A stretch of 64,000 nt of DNA from Treponema sp. (GCA_017464425.1 JAFUDX010000034.1:1-64000), one strand, 5' to 3'. Shown: positions 42,126 to 52,136, counted from the stretch's first letter. A program made the numbers and translations. Notes: generated by a model not told the origin, from the sequence alone.

Positions 42126-42959
42126 ATGGCAGAAGAATGTACGCATAATTGTTCATCTTGCGGCTCAAATTGCAAGTCAAAAGATTTACGGGCAACTTTA
42201 CGCGAAGGAAGTTGCGTTAAAAAAGTAATCGGAGTTGTCTCAGGAAAAGGTGGCGTCGGAAAATCACTCGTAACGGCGTTGCTTGCTTCAAAATTCAAAA
42301 AAGCTAACTTCCGTTCGGCAGTTTTGGACGCAGATATTACAGGTCCATCAATTCCAACTTCATTCGGTGTCGCAGACCAAAAGGCAATGGGCGATAAAAA
42401 TGGTGCCATTTATCCAGTTAAAACAAAGTCCGGGATTCAACTGATGAGCATGAATTTTCTTCTTGAAAAGGAAACAGACCCTGTTTTGTGGCGTGGCCCC
42501 GTAATCGCTGGTGCCGTCAAGCAATTTTGGACAGATGTCGTTTGGAGCGATGTTGATTACATGTTCGTTGATATGCCACCAGGAACGGGTGATGTTCCGC
42601 TCACCGTGTTCCAGTCGCTTCCCATCGATGGAATTATCATCGTTTCTTCTCCGCAGCAGCTTGTGCGCGTGATTGTTGAAAAAGCCGTCAAAATGGCAGA
42701 AATGATGAAAATTCCAATCATCGGGCTTGTTGAAAACATGAGCTATGTAAAATGCCCTCACTGCAACGAAGAAATCAAAGTTTTTGGCGAAAGCAACATC
42801 AATGGAATCGCGTTGGATTACGGAATTCCTGTTTTGGCAAAAATTCCGATGAGCGAAGACATTTCCAAATCAATCGATGAAGGCGATGTCGAAAGCCTGG
42901 ATGCCGAATTCTTGGACGCGGCGGTCGATTTAATCAAGCAGCTGCCTGTGAACGCTTAA
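42126..42959 (+). CDS. mrp: Mrp/NBP35-type Fe-S cluster carrier ATPase
   Basis: A 277-residue P-loop ATPase. The N-terminus has a Cys cluster (CTHNCSSCGSNC), the deviant Walker A is SGKGGVGKSLV near residue 44, Walker B lies in MFVDMPPGTGDVPL, and the C-terminal CPHC pair (in YVKCPHCNEEI) carries the bridging cluster. It loads iron-sulphur clusters on target proteins as a dimer. Its 3' end overlaps the convergent carA by 26 bases. Confidence 0.93.
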   Translation: MAEECTHNCSSCGSNCKSKDLRATLREGSCVKKVIGVVSGKGGVGKSLVTALLASKFKKANFRSAVLDADITGPSIPTSFGVADQKAMGDKNGAIYPVKTKSGIQLMSMNFLLEKETDPVLWRGPVIAGAVKQFWTDVVWSDVDYMFVDMPPGTGDVPLTVFQSLPIDGIIIVSSPQQLVRVIVEKAVKMAEMMKIPIIGLVENMSYVKCPHCNEEIKVFGESNINGIALDYGIPVLAKIPMSEDISKSIDEGDVESLDAEFLDAAVDLIKQLPVNA

Positions 42960-44064
42960 TCATATCCAAAAACAAATCAAAAAGATAATTCGTGTCGTGC
43001 GGTCCGCCACATGCCTCTGGATGGAACTGCACGCTGAATGCAGGAATGTCCGTATATTCGATTCCTTCACATGTGCCGTCATTCGTATTGATAAACCGAA
43101 GTTTCGCAAAAGAAGGCAGAGAATCATTTTCAACCGCATAGCCATGATTTTGGCTTGATATAAACACACGACCGTTCGTTAGGTCTTTTACGGGCTGATT
43201 TCCTCCTCGATGGCCGTATTTTAATTTGCTTGTTTTTGCCCCGCGAGCAAGAGCCAGCATCTGATGCCCCAGACAAATTCCAAAAAGAGGAATATCTGTT
43301 TCGCACAGTTTTTTAATTTCCTCGATAACGCCCGTATTTTCTGCAGGGTCTCCAGGCCCGTTTGAAAGCATGATTCCGTCTGGAGCAAGTTTTTTGATTT
43401 CTTCTGCGCGTGTGTTGTAAGGAACGACCGTAACTTTGCACCCACGCTTTTCAAGTTCCCGCTGAATATTTGCCTTTGCTCCAAAATCGTAAAGAGCAAC
43501 AGAAGGGGCGTTGCGGGGTAGCCCCGCAGAGGGGGTAGCGGAAAACACCGAAGGTGGTTGGAGCGAGGGGGAGACTTCCCCCTTTGAAACATTTGCGACT
43601 GCATCAACAATCTTATATGCACGGATTTCTTCCAGATAGTTTTCAAGTTTTACATTTTCAACCCCCGAAATAATCATACCGTTCATAACGCCGGCTTCGC
43701 GCAGGATTTTTGTGAGCTTTCGCGTATCGATTCCCGCGATTCCGATGATATTCTGCTTTTTTAGAAATGAATCCAAGTCACCTTCACAACGGAAATTCGA
43801 CGGCTTTTCGCACAGCTCACGGACAATATAGCCTTTGACATAACTTTTTTTGCTTTCAAAATCTTCGCGAATGACCCCATAATTTCCAACAAGCGGAAAT
43901 GTCTGCGTAACAATCTGGCCAAAATAACTGGGATCCGTTAGCGTCTCAATGTAGCCTGTCATGCCAGTGGTAAAAACAGTCTCGCCAATCGCCTTGCCTG
44001 TTGCGCCAATCGCCTTTCCTTCAAAAACAGTGCCGTCTGCCAAAATCAAATATGCATCGCTCAA
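42934..44064 (-). CDS. carA: carbamoyl-phosphate synthase small subunit
   Basis: A 376-residue glutaminase subunit for pyrimidine and arginine synthesis. The N-terminal part begins LSDAYLILADGTVFEGKAIG with a TTG start at 44064 (GAGGA 8 bases upstream). The class I glutaminase has the nucleophile in FGICLGHQML and FHPEACGGPHD as His/Glu. A block of about 28 residues between VSKGEVSP and VALYDFGAK has no counterpart in ordinary CarA and comes from a dispersed repeat. carB is not adjacent. A candidate attenuator precedes the gene. Confidence 0.94.
   Translation of the reverse strand: MSDAYLILADGTVFEGKAIGATGKAIGETVFTTGMTGYIETLTDPSYFGQIVTQTFPLVGNYGVIREDFESKKSYVKGYIVRELCEKPSNFRCEGDLDSFLKKQNIIGIAGIDTRKLTKILREAGVMNGMIISGVENVKLENYLEEIRAYKIVDAVANVSKGEVSPSLQPPSVFSATPSAGLPRNAPSVALYDFGAKANIQRELEKRGCKVTVVPYNTRAEEIKKLAPDGIMLSNGPGDPAENTGVIEEIKKLCETDIPLFGICLGHQMLALARGAKTSKLKYGHRGGNQPVKDLTNGRVFISSQNHGYAVENDSLPSFAKLRFINTNDGTCEGIEYTDIPAFSVQFHPEACGGPHDTNYLFDLFLDMIKRSQAAA
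43500..43583 (-). repeat. palindromic dispersed repeat inserted in frame in carA
   Basis: GGGGTAGCCCCGCAGAGGGG, then GTAGCGGAAAACACCGAAGG and TGGTTGGAGCGAGGGGG. It encodes SPSLQPPSVFSATPSAGLPR between the two CarA domains, where an extra loop can be tolerated. It may be coupled to pieces at 53223-53330. Confidence 0.75.
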
Positions 44065-44077
44065 TTTAAAATCCTCG

Positions 44078-44132
44078 AAAAAAAAGCGTTCGCCCCAACA
44101 GAGAATAAAATCCCCATGAAACGAACGCCTTT
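44078..44132 (-). terminator. candidate transcription attenuator in the carA leader
   Basis: On the carA strand AAAGGCGTTCG (from 44132 downward) pairs with CGAACGCTTTT over 11 positions including one G-U, with a 29-base loop, and the second arm runs into eight T. It ends only a few bases before GAGGA of carA. An upstream promoter would be needed beyond 44132. Confidence 0.6.
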
Positions 44133-44202
44133 GTTCATATAATTCAGTAAATAGTATAAATTTTTTAGAAACTTCGGTCAATGGTAGCGAAGCTATTCAG
44201 AA

Positions 44203-44470
44203 ACTCTAAAATAAATAATTTTTTCATATTTGATTTCAGGACTTGCCCCACCATATTCATTAAAATGATAGCCAAAACCTTCTATGTAGCAGGTAAATTT
44301 GTCGCATGTATCGAAAAAGTTTTTGTTATCGCTGAATTATCAGAAGTATTGCTTTTTTCATATTCAAAAGCTTCTATTTTTTCAGTTGTTTCAGTATCAA
44401 TGCAAGTTAAACTACGATTTTAAGATTGGAGATGTCAAAAGACCATAGCATTTTACGCAAATTTTAAGAT
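44203..44470 (-). pseudogene. frameshifted remnant of an unknown gene
   Basis: Reading the minus strand, a protein-like path can be followed only by changing frame twice: MLWSFDISNLKIVV, then SLTCIDTETTEKIEAFEYEK and SNTSDNSAI, then DKFTCYIEGFGYHFNEYGGA and SPEIKYEKIIYFRVSE followed by a stop. The composition looks like a genuine coding sequence with shifts near 44415 and 44330. The family is not recognised. Confidence 0.4.
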
Positions 44471-44518
44471 TTCTTAGGATTTTACAGACTTAATTTTGGA
44501 TAAGGTTGATTTCTTTCA

Positions 44519-44727
44519 CTACAATTCAAGATTGAGATTTTCTTTTACCCATTTTTTACCATATTCAATATCATCATATTCTTTCATAGCCTCAAAAATT
44601 GCCATTGATTGACTTAGAAATTTTTTTCCGTAGAAACTGCGCATAAATCAAGACACAAGTCTTCCTGAGAGATTTTTAGACGAGTACGATATTCCTTTAG
44701 GATGTTCCCGATGAGATAATTTTCCAT
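44519..44727 (-). pseudogene. remnant of an XRE-type regulator
   Basis: ATG at 44727 starts MENYLIGNILKEYRTRLKIS, then QEDLCLDLCAVSTEKNF and a stop. This is the first half of a helix-turn-helix regulator. After the stop another frame carries AIFEAMKEYDDIEYGKKWVK plus ENLNLEL and a stop at 44519, fitting a helical C-terminus. The middle is missing. No functional product is expected. Confidence 0.6.
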
Positions 44728-44780
44728 ATATAGTAAATTATACATCGGGAATTGAATTTTTGGAAATTATTTGCTTTTGT

Positions 44781-46058
44781 CTAGAATCCGATTCGGTATC
44801 CGAGCATTGCGCCATAGCCGTCTCGCTCGAAGCTTGCACGGAACGATGTGCCGCACATGCTTACCTGTGCAAGGATTTCAATCGCACGGAGATTCAGACT
44901 GAATCCAAATCGCTGCTGGAAAATTTGATTCTGATATGCCGTCCCCAGATTGAAGTTGAACACGCGCTTCAATAATGCAAAGCGCACATCAAGAGAATAC
45001 TCCGGATAAATAATCTTATCGTTTGAATAAGGGTTACGGATGGCAAGCCCCAACGCAGGCTGAATTTTTAACCAGTTGCCAAAGGGCGCATAGCTTGCAT
45101 TCAAGCCAAATTTGAGCGGACGATACGCTTTGTATGAGTCTTTGGAATATTTGAATTTCTTTTTATCGCCCGTTGTTTCATCTTCATAACCATAGCCAGA
45201 TTCAGGCGAAGGAATATCACTCGCCAAGATGTCATCTAGCAAATTTTCTGTATAAAAGCTTGCCCACATGCGTGTGCTCATTTTGTAATTGAGCGTTCCG
45301 GCAGTAATCGGGATTCGTGTATAAATACCAGCATTGAAATTATGAAACCAATTTCGGTCAATATCAAGCGAAAGGTCAAATCCACCGTTTGAGAGAATCT
45401 CTTTGTAATCAAAGTCATCAAAAAGATTGCTTCCGTTCTCCATATCAAGAGCGGTATAAATGTCAACATTCGCTTCGGCCGTTGCTTTAATCAAGCCTTC
45501 TTTATTGGTAACCAGAGTTCCCGTTGCTTTTGTCTTTGGAACATACACGAGCGGAATAAAATAGGTGGGTGTGATTTTGATTCCATAATTGTTGACAATT
45601 GTCTGAAAAGACGCGCCAATATCAGCGAACACATCTGCATAGCCAATAACATCAACCGTCTTTGTAGAGCCGACATGTAATCCAGAACTAAGCAATTCAA
45701 ACAAATCTTTTGAAATAGAGAAGCGCCCAGCTGCCTCAACATCAGTGAACACACTGAATCGGAAGCGGCTGCTGATGTTCAAATTAACGAACACTTGCTC
45801 TTTATCATAAAATCCAAGCGAAAATCCGCTTCGCGGCATATCATTCGTGATTTTTTTTAAGTCAATCACAATATCTTTCTGAAAAATATTGTTTAAATTG
45901 AAATAACTATTTGCCGCCGCCACCTGTGCGTCAACGCCAATTTCAAAATATCGATGCGGTCGGGCAAACAAATCAGTATCAAACTCACTAGAAAAAGCAG
46001 GAAGCACAAAAAGAGAAAATACCGAAAGAAAAACCGAAGGTAATAAAATCTTTTTCAT
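44781..46058 (-). CDS. predicted outer-membrane beta-barrel protein
   Basis: A 425-residue protein with a signal peptide (LSVFSLFVLPAFSSEFD), alternating amphipathic strands with aromatic girdles throughout, and a C-terminal Phe (GAMLGYRIGF), all expected for an outer-membrane barrel. The family is not recognised. It follows a large lipoprotein gene by 15 bases and is likely in one operon with it. GGAG precedes the ATG. Confidence 0.72.
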   Translation of the reverse strand: MKKILLPSVFLSVFSLFVLPAFSSEFDTDLFARPHRYFEIGVDAQVAAANSYFNLNNIFQKDIVIDLKKITNDMPRSGFSLGFYDKEQVFVNLNISSRFRFSVFTDVEAAGRFSISKDLFELLSSGLHVGSTKTVDVIGYADVFADIGASFQTIVNNYGIKITPTYFIPLVYVPKTKATGTLVTNKEGLIKATAEANVDIYTALDMENGSNLFDDFDYKEILSNGGFDLSLDIDRNWFHNFNAGIYTRIPITAGTLNYKMSTRMWASFYTENLLDDILASDIPSPESGYGYEDETTGDKKKFKYSKDSYKAYRPLKFGLNASYAPFGNWLKIQPALGLAIRNPYSNDKIIYPEYSLDVRFALLKRVFNFNLGTAYQNQIFQQRFGFSLNLRAIEILAQVSMCGTSFRASFERDGYGAMLGYRIGF

Positions 46059-46073
46059 AGGGATGCTCCGTTT

Positions 46074-48491
46074 TTACTCATCTTTATCTTCATCTTCGCC
46101 GTTTTTACCCCACACTTTGACCGTGCCGTCTGTCGTAACGGAAAAAACACCTTTAAATCCAAAAGCTGCATTACGCTTTAATTCCAATTCCTCTCCGGTT
46201 GCTTCTACACAAACTTTAAATTTGGGATTAAAGAAATTATTCATTATTTTTGTTATCTCATCGCTTTCAAAATCAAGCGAGGCCGTACCTGTTTCAGTTT
46301 TTAATTCTTTTATTATCTCAGTTGCCTCATCATTAACAGTGATTTCTAAATTAAAAGGTGTTGTGTTGTTAATGGTGTAGCTTAGCGAAAGCGCTTTTAT
46401 TATGTCCGTATATTTTGTTTTATCTGCATATTCATCAGGTTTGTCACGATTTAAAATATCAGTTTTCTCATCAGTTTCCTTATCAACAAGTGCCATCATA
46501 TCATCAATCGTAATCCATCCATCATTATCTCCATCAGAAACATCATTTAAAATGAGTTTTAAAGGTATTACGATTGCAAGACTAATAGAGATTTGGGCTT
46601 TTGAGCTTACCAAATCAATATCCGCCTGAGTCAAAGTCGCAGTTCCATCCGTAGAATTCGTTTTTATGGCTAAATCATAGTCAAAAACTAACTTATCGGG
46701 CAAATCATTTAGCACCTTCGTTATAGAATTGTCTTCAAGTTTAAACGAATAAAGAGAATCAGCACCTTTATCTTGAAAAACCGTATCTTCGCTAATTACA
46801 AAGTTTTCATTGGCAAGCGAGGCAAGCGTTATTGTCGTTGGTTTTATTCTGATTGGATTGTCACTGCCGCTTGGAATATTTACTAAATATTCTTCTTCTG
46901 GTTCTTTATCTTTATCAGTGTACTTTGCTTTTACGGTTCCTGTAATCGCGAGGCTTTTTAAACACTCATTCGATGTTGGCTGCGTTACAAAAAAATATGC
47001 CTGAATTCCCGAAAATTCTATATTTTTTAACAAGTCACTTTTCTCGCCATCGAGCGCATCACTTAAAAGCGTCGAAAAATTAAGCCCCGTATCTTTTGTA
47101 TCTTTTATTGTTTGAAGGTCGCCAATGGAAATAATGACATCCCCAAGCTCTTTAATCGTACAAATCCCGTTTATAAAAAGTTCCGCCGATTCGCCCTTTT
47201 CAAACATAATTGTCGCGTCCTTTAAACTGACACTGATATAACTTCCATTTGTTTTGACTTCTGTTCCTGGCTCAATGGTACAATCTATTAAATTTGCCGT
47301 TTTATTTAGAATATATTTTGTACCAATTTCTTCACCATCTGTAAAATCAGAATTTTCAAGATTAAGTCCGCCTGAAACAACGAAATTTGAATTTTCAGAA
47401 TCAATTTTTATCCCATGCCAGCCCGTTGGAAGCTCTGAATAAATTTGAAGCGTACCCTCTTTAACTTCTGCTGATTGCAAATGCTTATTCAGTGCCGAAA
47501 GACTAAACGATTGGTCGAATTTAATTTTTCCCTTATCTCCAAGCTCTTCGTTTGTCATTTCTAGGCCGGTTACTTCTTTAAGCTCGATATTTGATGTCGA
47601 AACAGAGAATGTATATTCGTTGGTCTTGTATTGTATATCACTCGGATTTTCGGGATTTGGCTCTGGCGATGCACCTCCTAAAATTTTCCCAGAAACTACA
47701 ATTTTTAAATCTTTTTTGATTTTTTTGTCATCCAATTTAAGCGTGATTGTTTTTTGCTCTTTTTTAATTTCAACAACTTCATCTTCTGACGATTTTGAAA
47801 TTTCAACATCGTCAGAATAAAGAGTTATTTTTGGAGAAAGAATAAAATCATCAGAAATACTTCCCGCATTTTGTGGAGTAATCGTTATATCCAAATTGCC
47901 TGTATAAAACGACATAGTTTCAAATTTGGGAGCCGTAATCGTAATAGAAATGGAAGGATTAAAACCTGAATAGGTTTTTGAAATTTCGTCAATATAAACT
48001 TCGCTTCCCAATTCTGGAATTGTTAAAGTTTCGGATGGGATACTAAGTTTTTCTTTAATAAGTTCATTAAAGTCAGGAGCGTCTATAGGCTGAGGTCCGA
48101 TCGGAACTTGATTCACATTAAGATCAATGTCTTTTCCAGAATCATCTGTTAAAGATAAATTATATTTTAAAACTGGGTAATCAACGATATATGTGATAAC
48201 ACCAGAATCGTCTTTTTCAAGATTGTAATCATAAACAGTAGGAGTCAGATTTTCTTCGTCTTCTCCGCTTGAAGGAAGATTATCATTAATTATAGTTTGA
48301 ATTTTTTCTATATTGAAATTATCAAGCAAAGTAAAATCTTTTCCGCCCAATGGAACTTCAAAATGTGCATCTGTCTTTATTGAAATAGATTCGGGAGTGT
48401 TATCTGAAAGATTTTTTAATGTATTAATGTCTTCACAGCCCAGAATGAGAAAAGCCGCACAAACGACCGAAAAAAAAGCAACTCTCTTCAT
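46074..48491 (-). CDS. large beta-rich lipoprotein, operon partner of the barrel protein
   Basis: An 805-residue lipoprotein; signal ends FLILGC, Cys19 lipidated. The rest is Asp/Ser/Thr-rich with many short strands and repeated patterns such as LKNIEFSGIQAYFFVTQP and VTGLEMTNEEL. It includes a calcium-loop-like DGDNDGWITIDDMMAL (about residue 655). No family is recognised. Acts at the periplasmic or outer-membrane face, probably with the barrel encoded immediately downstream. Confidence 0.7.
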   Translation of the reverse strand: MKRVAFFSVVCAAFLILGCEDINTLKNLSDNTPESISIKTDAHFEVPLGGKDFTLLDNFNIEKIQTIINDNLPSSGEDEENLTPTVYDYNLEKDDSGVITYIVDYPVLKYNLSLTDDSGKDIDLNVNQVPIGPQPIDAPDFNELIKEKLSIPSETLTIPELGSEVYIDEISKTYSGFNPSISITITAPKFETMSFYTGNLDITITPQNAGSISDDFILSPKITLYSDDVEISKSSEDEVVEIKKEQKTITLKLDDKKIKKDLKIVVSGKILGGASPEPNPENPSDIQYKTNEYTFSVSTSNIELKEVTGLEMTNEELGDKGKIKFDQSFSLSALNKHLQSAEVKEGTLQIYSELPTGWHGIKIDSENSNFVVSGGLNLENSDFTDGEEIGTKYILNKTANLIDCTIEPGTEVKTNGSYISVSLKDATIMFEKGESAELFINGICTIKELGDVIISIGDLQTIKDTKDTGLNFSTLLSDALDGEKSDLLKNIEFSGIQAYFFVTQPTSNECLKSLAITGTVKAKYTDKDKEPEEEYLVNIPSGSDNPIRIKPTTITLASLANENFVISEDTVFQDKGADSLYSFKLEDNSITKVLNDLPDKLVFDYDLAIKTNSTDGTATLTQADIDLVSSKAQISISLAIVIPLKLILNDVSDGDNDGWITIDDMMALVDKETDEKTDILNRDKPDEYADKTKYTDIIKALSLSYTINNTTPFNLEITVNDEATEIIKELKTETGTASLDFESDEITKIMNNFFNPKFKVCVEATGEELELKRNAAFGFKGVFSVTTDGTVKVWGKNGEDEDKDE

Positions 48492-48619
48492 AGCCCGCTC
48501 CTATAAAAATATGTGTGAACTTTTCCTAATGTTATGATTATAACACATTATTAAAGAATTTCCATAGGAGTACTAGAGTTTTTAGAGATTTCTTAGAATT
48601 TTTCTTCTATAAATGATAT

Positions 48620-49237
48620 TTATTCTTCTCCGTTCGTTTCCTCGCTCTCTGATTGCTCGGTAGCAACGACTTCGGATTCGTCTTCAATCGTTTCGACTGA
48701 ATTTGGAACAATCACTTCGGGTCGGGTTTTCCATTGAATCACGAACATTGCGATTCCGCCAATCAAAAGCACCATTCCAAGCACTCTGATTATAAAAATG
48801 CCGATTGTCTCAGACGGAATAATAAAAAGCACGACGGCAAGCGTGATAGAAGTGAACACCTCAATCATCGACTGACGAATCATGATTCCGTTCCGATGCA
48901 GTTTAGTGATTGTGTAAATTTGCAGCACGGCAGAGATTATGAGATACACCGCAAGAATGTACGCCATTGCGCCCCATGCAATTGAGGCAACAATCTTTGG
49001 CAACGCAACCGCGAGCACACCGACGACAATGCTCAGCGCACCGCGCACCGTGACAATTTTTTTGTACTGCGGATCAACAATCAAATCACGAGTAGCGGCA
49101 AGAATGAAAACGCCGTCAATAATAGCCGCCACGCCAAGAAGAATCACAAAAAATGATATAAAAGTATTTGGCGAGATAAGGAGAAAAAGCCCCAATGCCG
49201 CCGTCATAAATCCAAGAAAAAGTTTATTTTTATCCAT
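48620..49237 (-). CDS. HdeD/DUF308-type membrane protein
   Basis: About 205 residues from MDKNKLFLGFMTAALGLFLL. Six membrane helices arranged as repeating pairs (LGVAAIIDGVFILAA, LSIVVGVLAVALP, FTSITLAVVLFIIP), as in HdeD-like DUF308 proteins. The C-terminal tail is acidic (DESEVVATEQSESEETNGEE). Role unknown; the E. coli relative is acid-stress related. Confidence 0.8.
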   Translation of the reverse strand: MDKNKLFLGFMTAALGLFLLISPNTFISFFVILLGVAAIIDGVFILAATRDLIVDPQYKKIVTVRGALSIVVGVLAVALPKIVASIAWGAMAYILAVYLIISAVLQIYTITKLHRNGIMIRQSMIEVFTSITLAVVLFIIPSETIGIFIIRVLGMVLLIGGIAMFVIQWKTRPEVIVPNSVETIEDESEVVATEQSESEETNGEE

Positions 49238-49315
49238 ACCATTACTATAAGCGAGAAACAAGAAAAAATCTAGTATTGCTTGATTCAGCATCTGCATTTC
49301 CAATAGAATACAACC

Positions 49316-49738
49316 ATGCCGTCCGAGATTTTCTTGACCGCCGCAATCTGGCTTTTTACGCTTATTTTTTTTGGTCTTGCATGCATAAAATGCAAGCGCG
49401 TAAAAATAGTGCCTTCCGTTTTGGTCGTTTTCTCAGTCACCTTTTTTTCTCTTTTAACACCCGCAGGAAAAGTTTTATTAACTATCGGTCGTTTAAAAAT
49501 TACACAAGATTCGCTTCTTTTAGGCTTACGACGAAGCGGAATTTTGGTCGGAATGGTCTATCTTTCACGATGTATCATGAGCAGAGAATTCGGAAAGTAC
49601 AATAGCAAACTAACGGAAGTTTTTTACTATTTAAATCTGCTCACAGAAAAGAAACTTTCGTTTAAAAAAGGGCATATTATCGAATCGATTGATGAACGAC
49701 TTTGCGAAATCTGGGAGAACGACACCGCACATGCCTGA
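49316..49738 (+). CDS. small membrane protein, possibly EcfT/CbiQ-related
   Basis: A 140-residue protein with two to three N-terminal helices, then LLTPAGKVLLTIGRLKITQD and LRRSGILVGMVYLSRCI, a pattern recalling the cytoplasmic-loop part of ECF transporter T components. The C-terminus is charged and ends SIDERLCEIWEN. It is much shorter than full EcfT, so the assignment is weak. It overlaps hrpB by 8 bases, so the two are coupled. Confidence 0.5.
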   Translation: MPSEIFLTAAIWLFTLIFFGLACIKCKRVKIVPSVLVVFSVTFFSLLTPAGKVLLTIGRLKITQDSLLLGLRRSGILVGMVYLSRCIMSREFGKYNSKLTEVFYYLNLLTEKKLSFKKGHIIESIDERLCEIWENDTAHA

Positions 49739-52136
49739 TTTTTCTTATGCGCACGAGCAACTCAAATCTCTTCCGATTTTTCCGCATCTTTCAGAAATTT
49801 GCGCTGCTGTAAAATCTTCTCCTTCGCATTTTCTTATCCTTACCGCTGAAACAGCAGCCGGAAAATCGACCGCCGTACCAATTGCACTTTTAGAGCAGTT
49901 TAAAGGCAGAATCCTTATGCTTGAACCACGCCGTCTTGCCGCAAGTGCAATCGCGTCCAGACTTTCTGATTTGCTTGGCGAAGAATGTGGGCAGACGGTG
50001 GGGTATCGGCTTCATCTTGACTCAAAAATTTCTCGCGCAACCAGGCTGGAAGTTATTACTGAAGCGATTTTGACCCGTCGATTGCAAACAGATCCGCTTC
50101 TTGAAGATGTGAATGTCATTGTTTTGGATGAGTTTCATGAACGGTCGATTCATTCTGATTTAGCACTCGCGTTCTTAAAAGAAACAATGCAGCTCCGCGA
50201 TGATTTATTTGTTATCGTAATGAGTGCGACAATAAACTATCGTTCGTTGTCAGAATATCTTGGTTCAAAAGAACATCCAGCTCCCGTTTTGCAAATTCCC
50301 GGTCGAATGTTCCCCGTTGAAATCAAATATCAACCGAATGTTAGTATGGCGCAGACGATTCATGCTGAACTTTTAGCAACTGCACGCTCTGTGAACACAA
50401 TTCTTTGCTTTCTTCCTGGCATTTATGAGATTCGCAAAACGAAATCTGAATTAGAAAACTTACTAACGAATGTTAATATAAACTGTGAAATTCTGATTCT
50501 TCATTCTTCTGTGCCACTTTCCGAGCAGCGAAAAGTTCTTTCTCCTCAAAAAAACGATTCTTCCATTCGCGTGATTCTTTCATCTGCTATCGCAGAAACT
50601 TCTCTCACCGTTCCAGGAGTTTCGGTCGTGATTGATTCTGGGCTGTGCCGCGTAAACAAAATGAATATCGCTTTGGGCATGGAACATCTTGTTACCGAGC
50701 GAGAAAGTCTTTTTTCGGCAGAGCAGCGTGCTGGACGCGCCGGGAGAATTTGTGCAGGAACATGTATTCGCCTCTGGGATAAAAATGAGCCTCGAATTGA
50801 ACAGCTTCCACCAGAAATCTTGCGGGCTGATATAACACAGCTCGTTCTTGAATGTGCCGAATGGGGCGCGACTGAAATTAAAAAACTCGACTGGCTCACA
50901 CCACCATCAGAAAATGCCTGGAACGCAGCACAATTTTTACTTGAAAACTTGGATTGCCTTGAATCTTCAAAAATTACCGAAAAAGGAAAAGCCGTTTTAA
51001 AATTCGGTCTGCATCCGCGTCTGGCTTGCGTCGCTTTGGCTGGGGGCGCAGAAAAAGTCCTTCCATTTTCAGAATATGCTGAATCAAATCCAGAAAAACA
51101 AAAAATTTTCATAAACGATTTGAAACGGCGGTTAAAAGAATGTCATGCCGAACATACAGCCCCAAGCAACGCGCCTGTAACAGAGATTCCCGTTCTTGCA
51201 GGATTTCCCGACCGACTTGCCCGAATCTTGCCAAACACAGAACCAAATGCGAACAAAGCCGAATATCAATTTCCGTCAGGACGAACAGCATGGCTTAGCC
51301 AAAAACCGTTTCCAAAATGGCTTGTTGCTCCTGAAGTTGACGCGGGAGAAAGAACAGGAACAATTTTTTCATATGAAGCAATTTCAGAAGAGCAAGCGAC
51401 TACATTCTTGGAAAAGCACACAAAAACAGAAATACGAACTGAATTTTCAAAACAAACAAACGGTAGCATGTTGAACAATCTTTCGTTCCAGAAGAAAGAA
51501 GTCACAGCGTATGGAGCAATTATTCTTAAAACGAAAAAACTTCCCGTAGAACAAACAGATTTTGCAAACGCAGTCTGTGATTTTGTTTGCGAAAAAGGTC
51601 TAAAAACACTACCGATTGATAGCAAAACAGAAGATTTTTTGTTGCGAGTAGAATTTTTCTGCTCATATGATTCAGAAAATAGCCATATTTTAAGAGAAAA
51701 ATTCGCTTCTCTCAAAAAACAACCGACCGTTTGGTTACTACCGTTCATTAACTCTCAAAAAATCATCGCACAAGATGTCTATACTGCACTTTATTGGTAT
51801 CTTGACGGGCAAGAAGTTGATTCCAAAGTTCCAAGCCAATTTTTACTTCCTAACGGTCGTAAACGAAAATTAAAATATGAAAAAAGGGCAGATGGCACGA
51901 TTCTACCAACGCTTGAAATTATAATTCAGCAGATTTTCGGTTGCTTTGAAACTCCTACAATTCTTGGGAAACCTGTTCTCATAAAATTGCTTTCACCGGC
52001 ATCGCGTCCGCTCCAGATTACTGATGATTTGGAACATTTTTGGAACGGAGCCTGGCCAGAAATCTGCAAGGAAATGAAAGGGCGCTATCCAAAGCATAAT
52101 TGGGATTACCGAGTAAGTGAAAACCCGAACGAGTAA
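49731..52136 (+). CDS. hrpB: HrpB-type DEAH-box ATP-dependent helicase
   Basis: An 801-residue helicase. Walker A reads AETAAGKSTAVP (Ala in place of the first Gly), motif II is DEFHERS as in HrpB, motif III SAT, motif VI QRAGRAGR. Helicase core about 20-400, HA2-like region to 470, then the HrpB C-terminal domain (LLSPASRPLQITDDL, GRYPKHNWDY). HrpB proteins act on RNA; their exact substrate is unclear. The ATG at 49731 lies within the end of the upstream gene. Confidence 0.92.
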   Translation: MPDFSYAHEQLKSLPIFPHLSEICAAVKSSPSHFLILTAETAAGKSTAVPIALLEQFKGRILMLEPRRLAASAIASRLSDLLGEECGQTVGYRLHLDSKISRATRLEVITEAILTRRLQTDPLLEDVNVIVLDEFHERSIHSDLALAFLKETMQLRDDLFVIVMSATINYRSLSEYLGSKEHPAPVLQIPGRMFPVEIKYQPNVSMAQTIHAELLATARSVNTILCFLPGIYEIRKTKSELENLLTNVNINCEILILHSSVPLSEQRKVLSPQKNDSSIRVILSSAIAETSLTVPGVSVVIDSGLCRVNKMNIALGMEHLVTERESLFSAEQRAGRAGRICAGTCIRLWDKNEPRIEQLPPEILRADITQLVLECAEWGATEIKKLDWLTPPSENAWNAAQFLLENLDCLESSKITEKGKAVLKFGLHPRLACVALAGGAEKVLPFSEYAESNPEKQKIFINDLKRRLKECHAEHTAPSNAPVTEIPVLAGFPDRLARILPNTEPNANKAEYQFPSGRTAWLSQKPFPKWLVAPEVDAGERTGTIFSYEAISEEQATTFLEKHTKTEIRTEFSKQTNGSMLNNLSFQKKEVTAYGAIILKTKKLPVEQTDFANAVCDFVCEKGLKTLPIDSKTEDFLLRVEFFCSYDSENSHILREKFASLKKQPTVWLLPFINSQKIIAQDVYTALYWYLDGQEVDSKVPSQFLLPNGRKRKLKYEKRADGTILPTLEIIIQQIFGCFETPTILGKPVLIKLLSPASRPLQITDDLEHFWNGAWPEICKEMKGRYPKHNWDYRVSENPNE
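50235..50248 (+). repeat. 14-mer variant in hrpB
   Basis: AACTATCGTTCGTT, the one-base variant also found at 52517. It is read as NYRSL here, a different frame from the other genic copies. Confidence 0.6.

Noticed and set aside
44181..44423. An 80-codon plus-strand frame
   Set aside because: No ribosome binding site or domain; the opposite strand gives more protein-like, though frameshifted, sequence.
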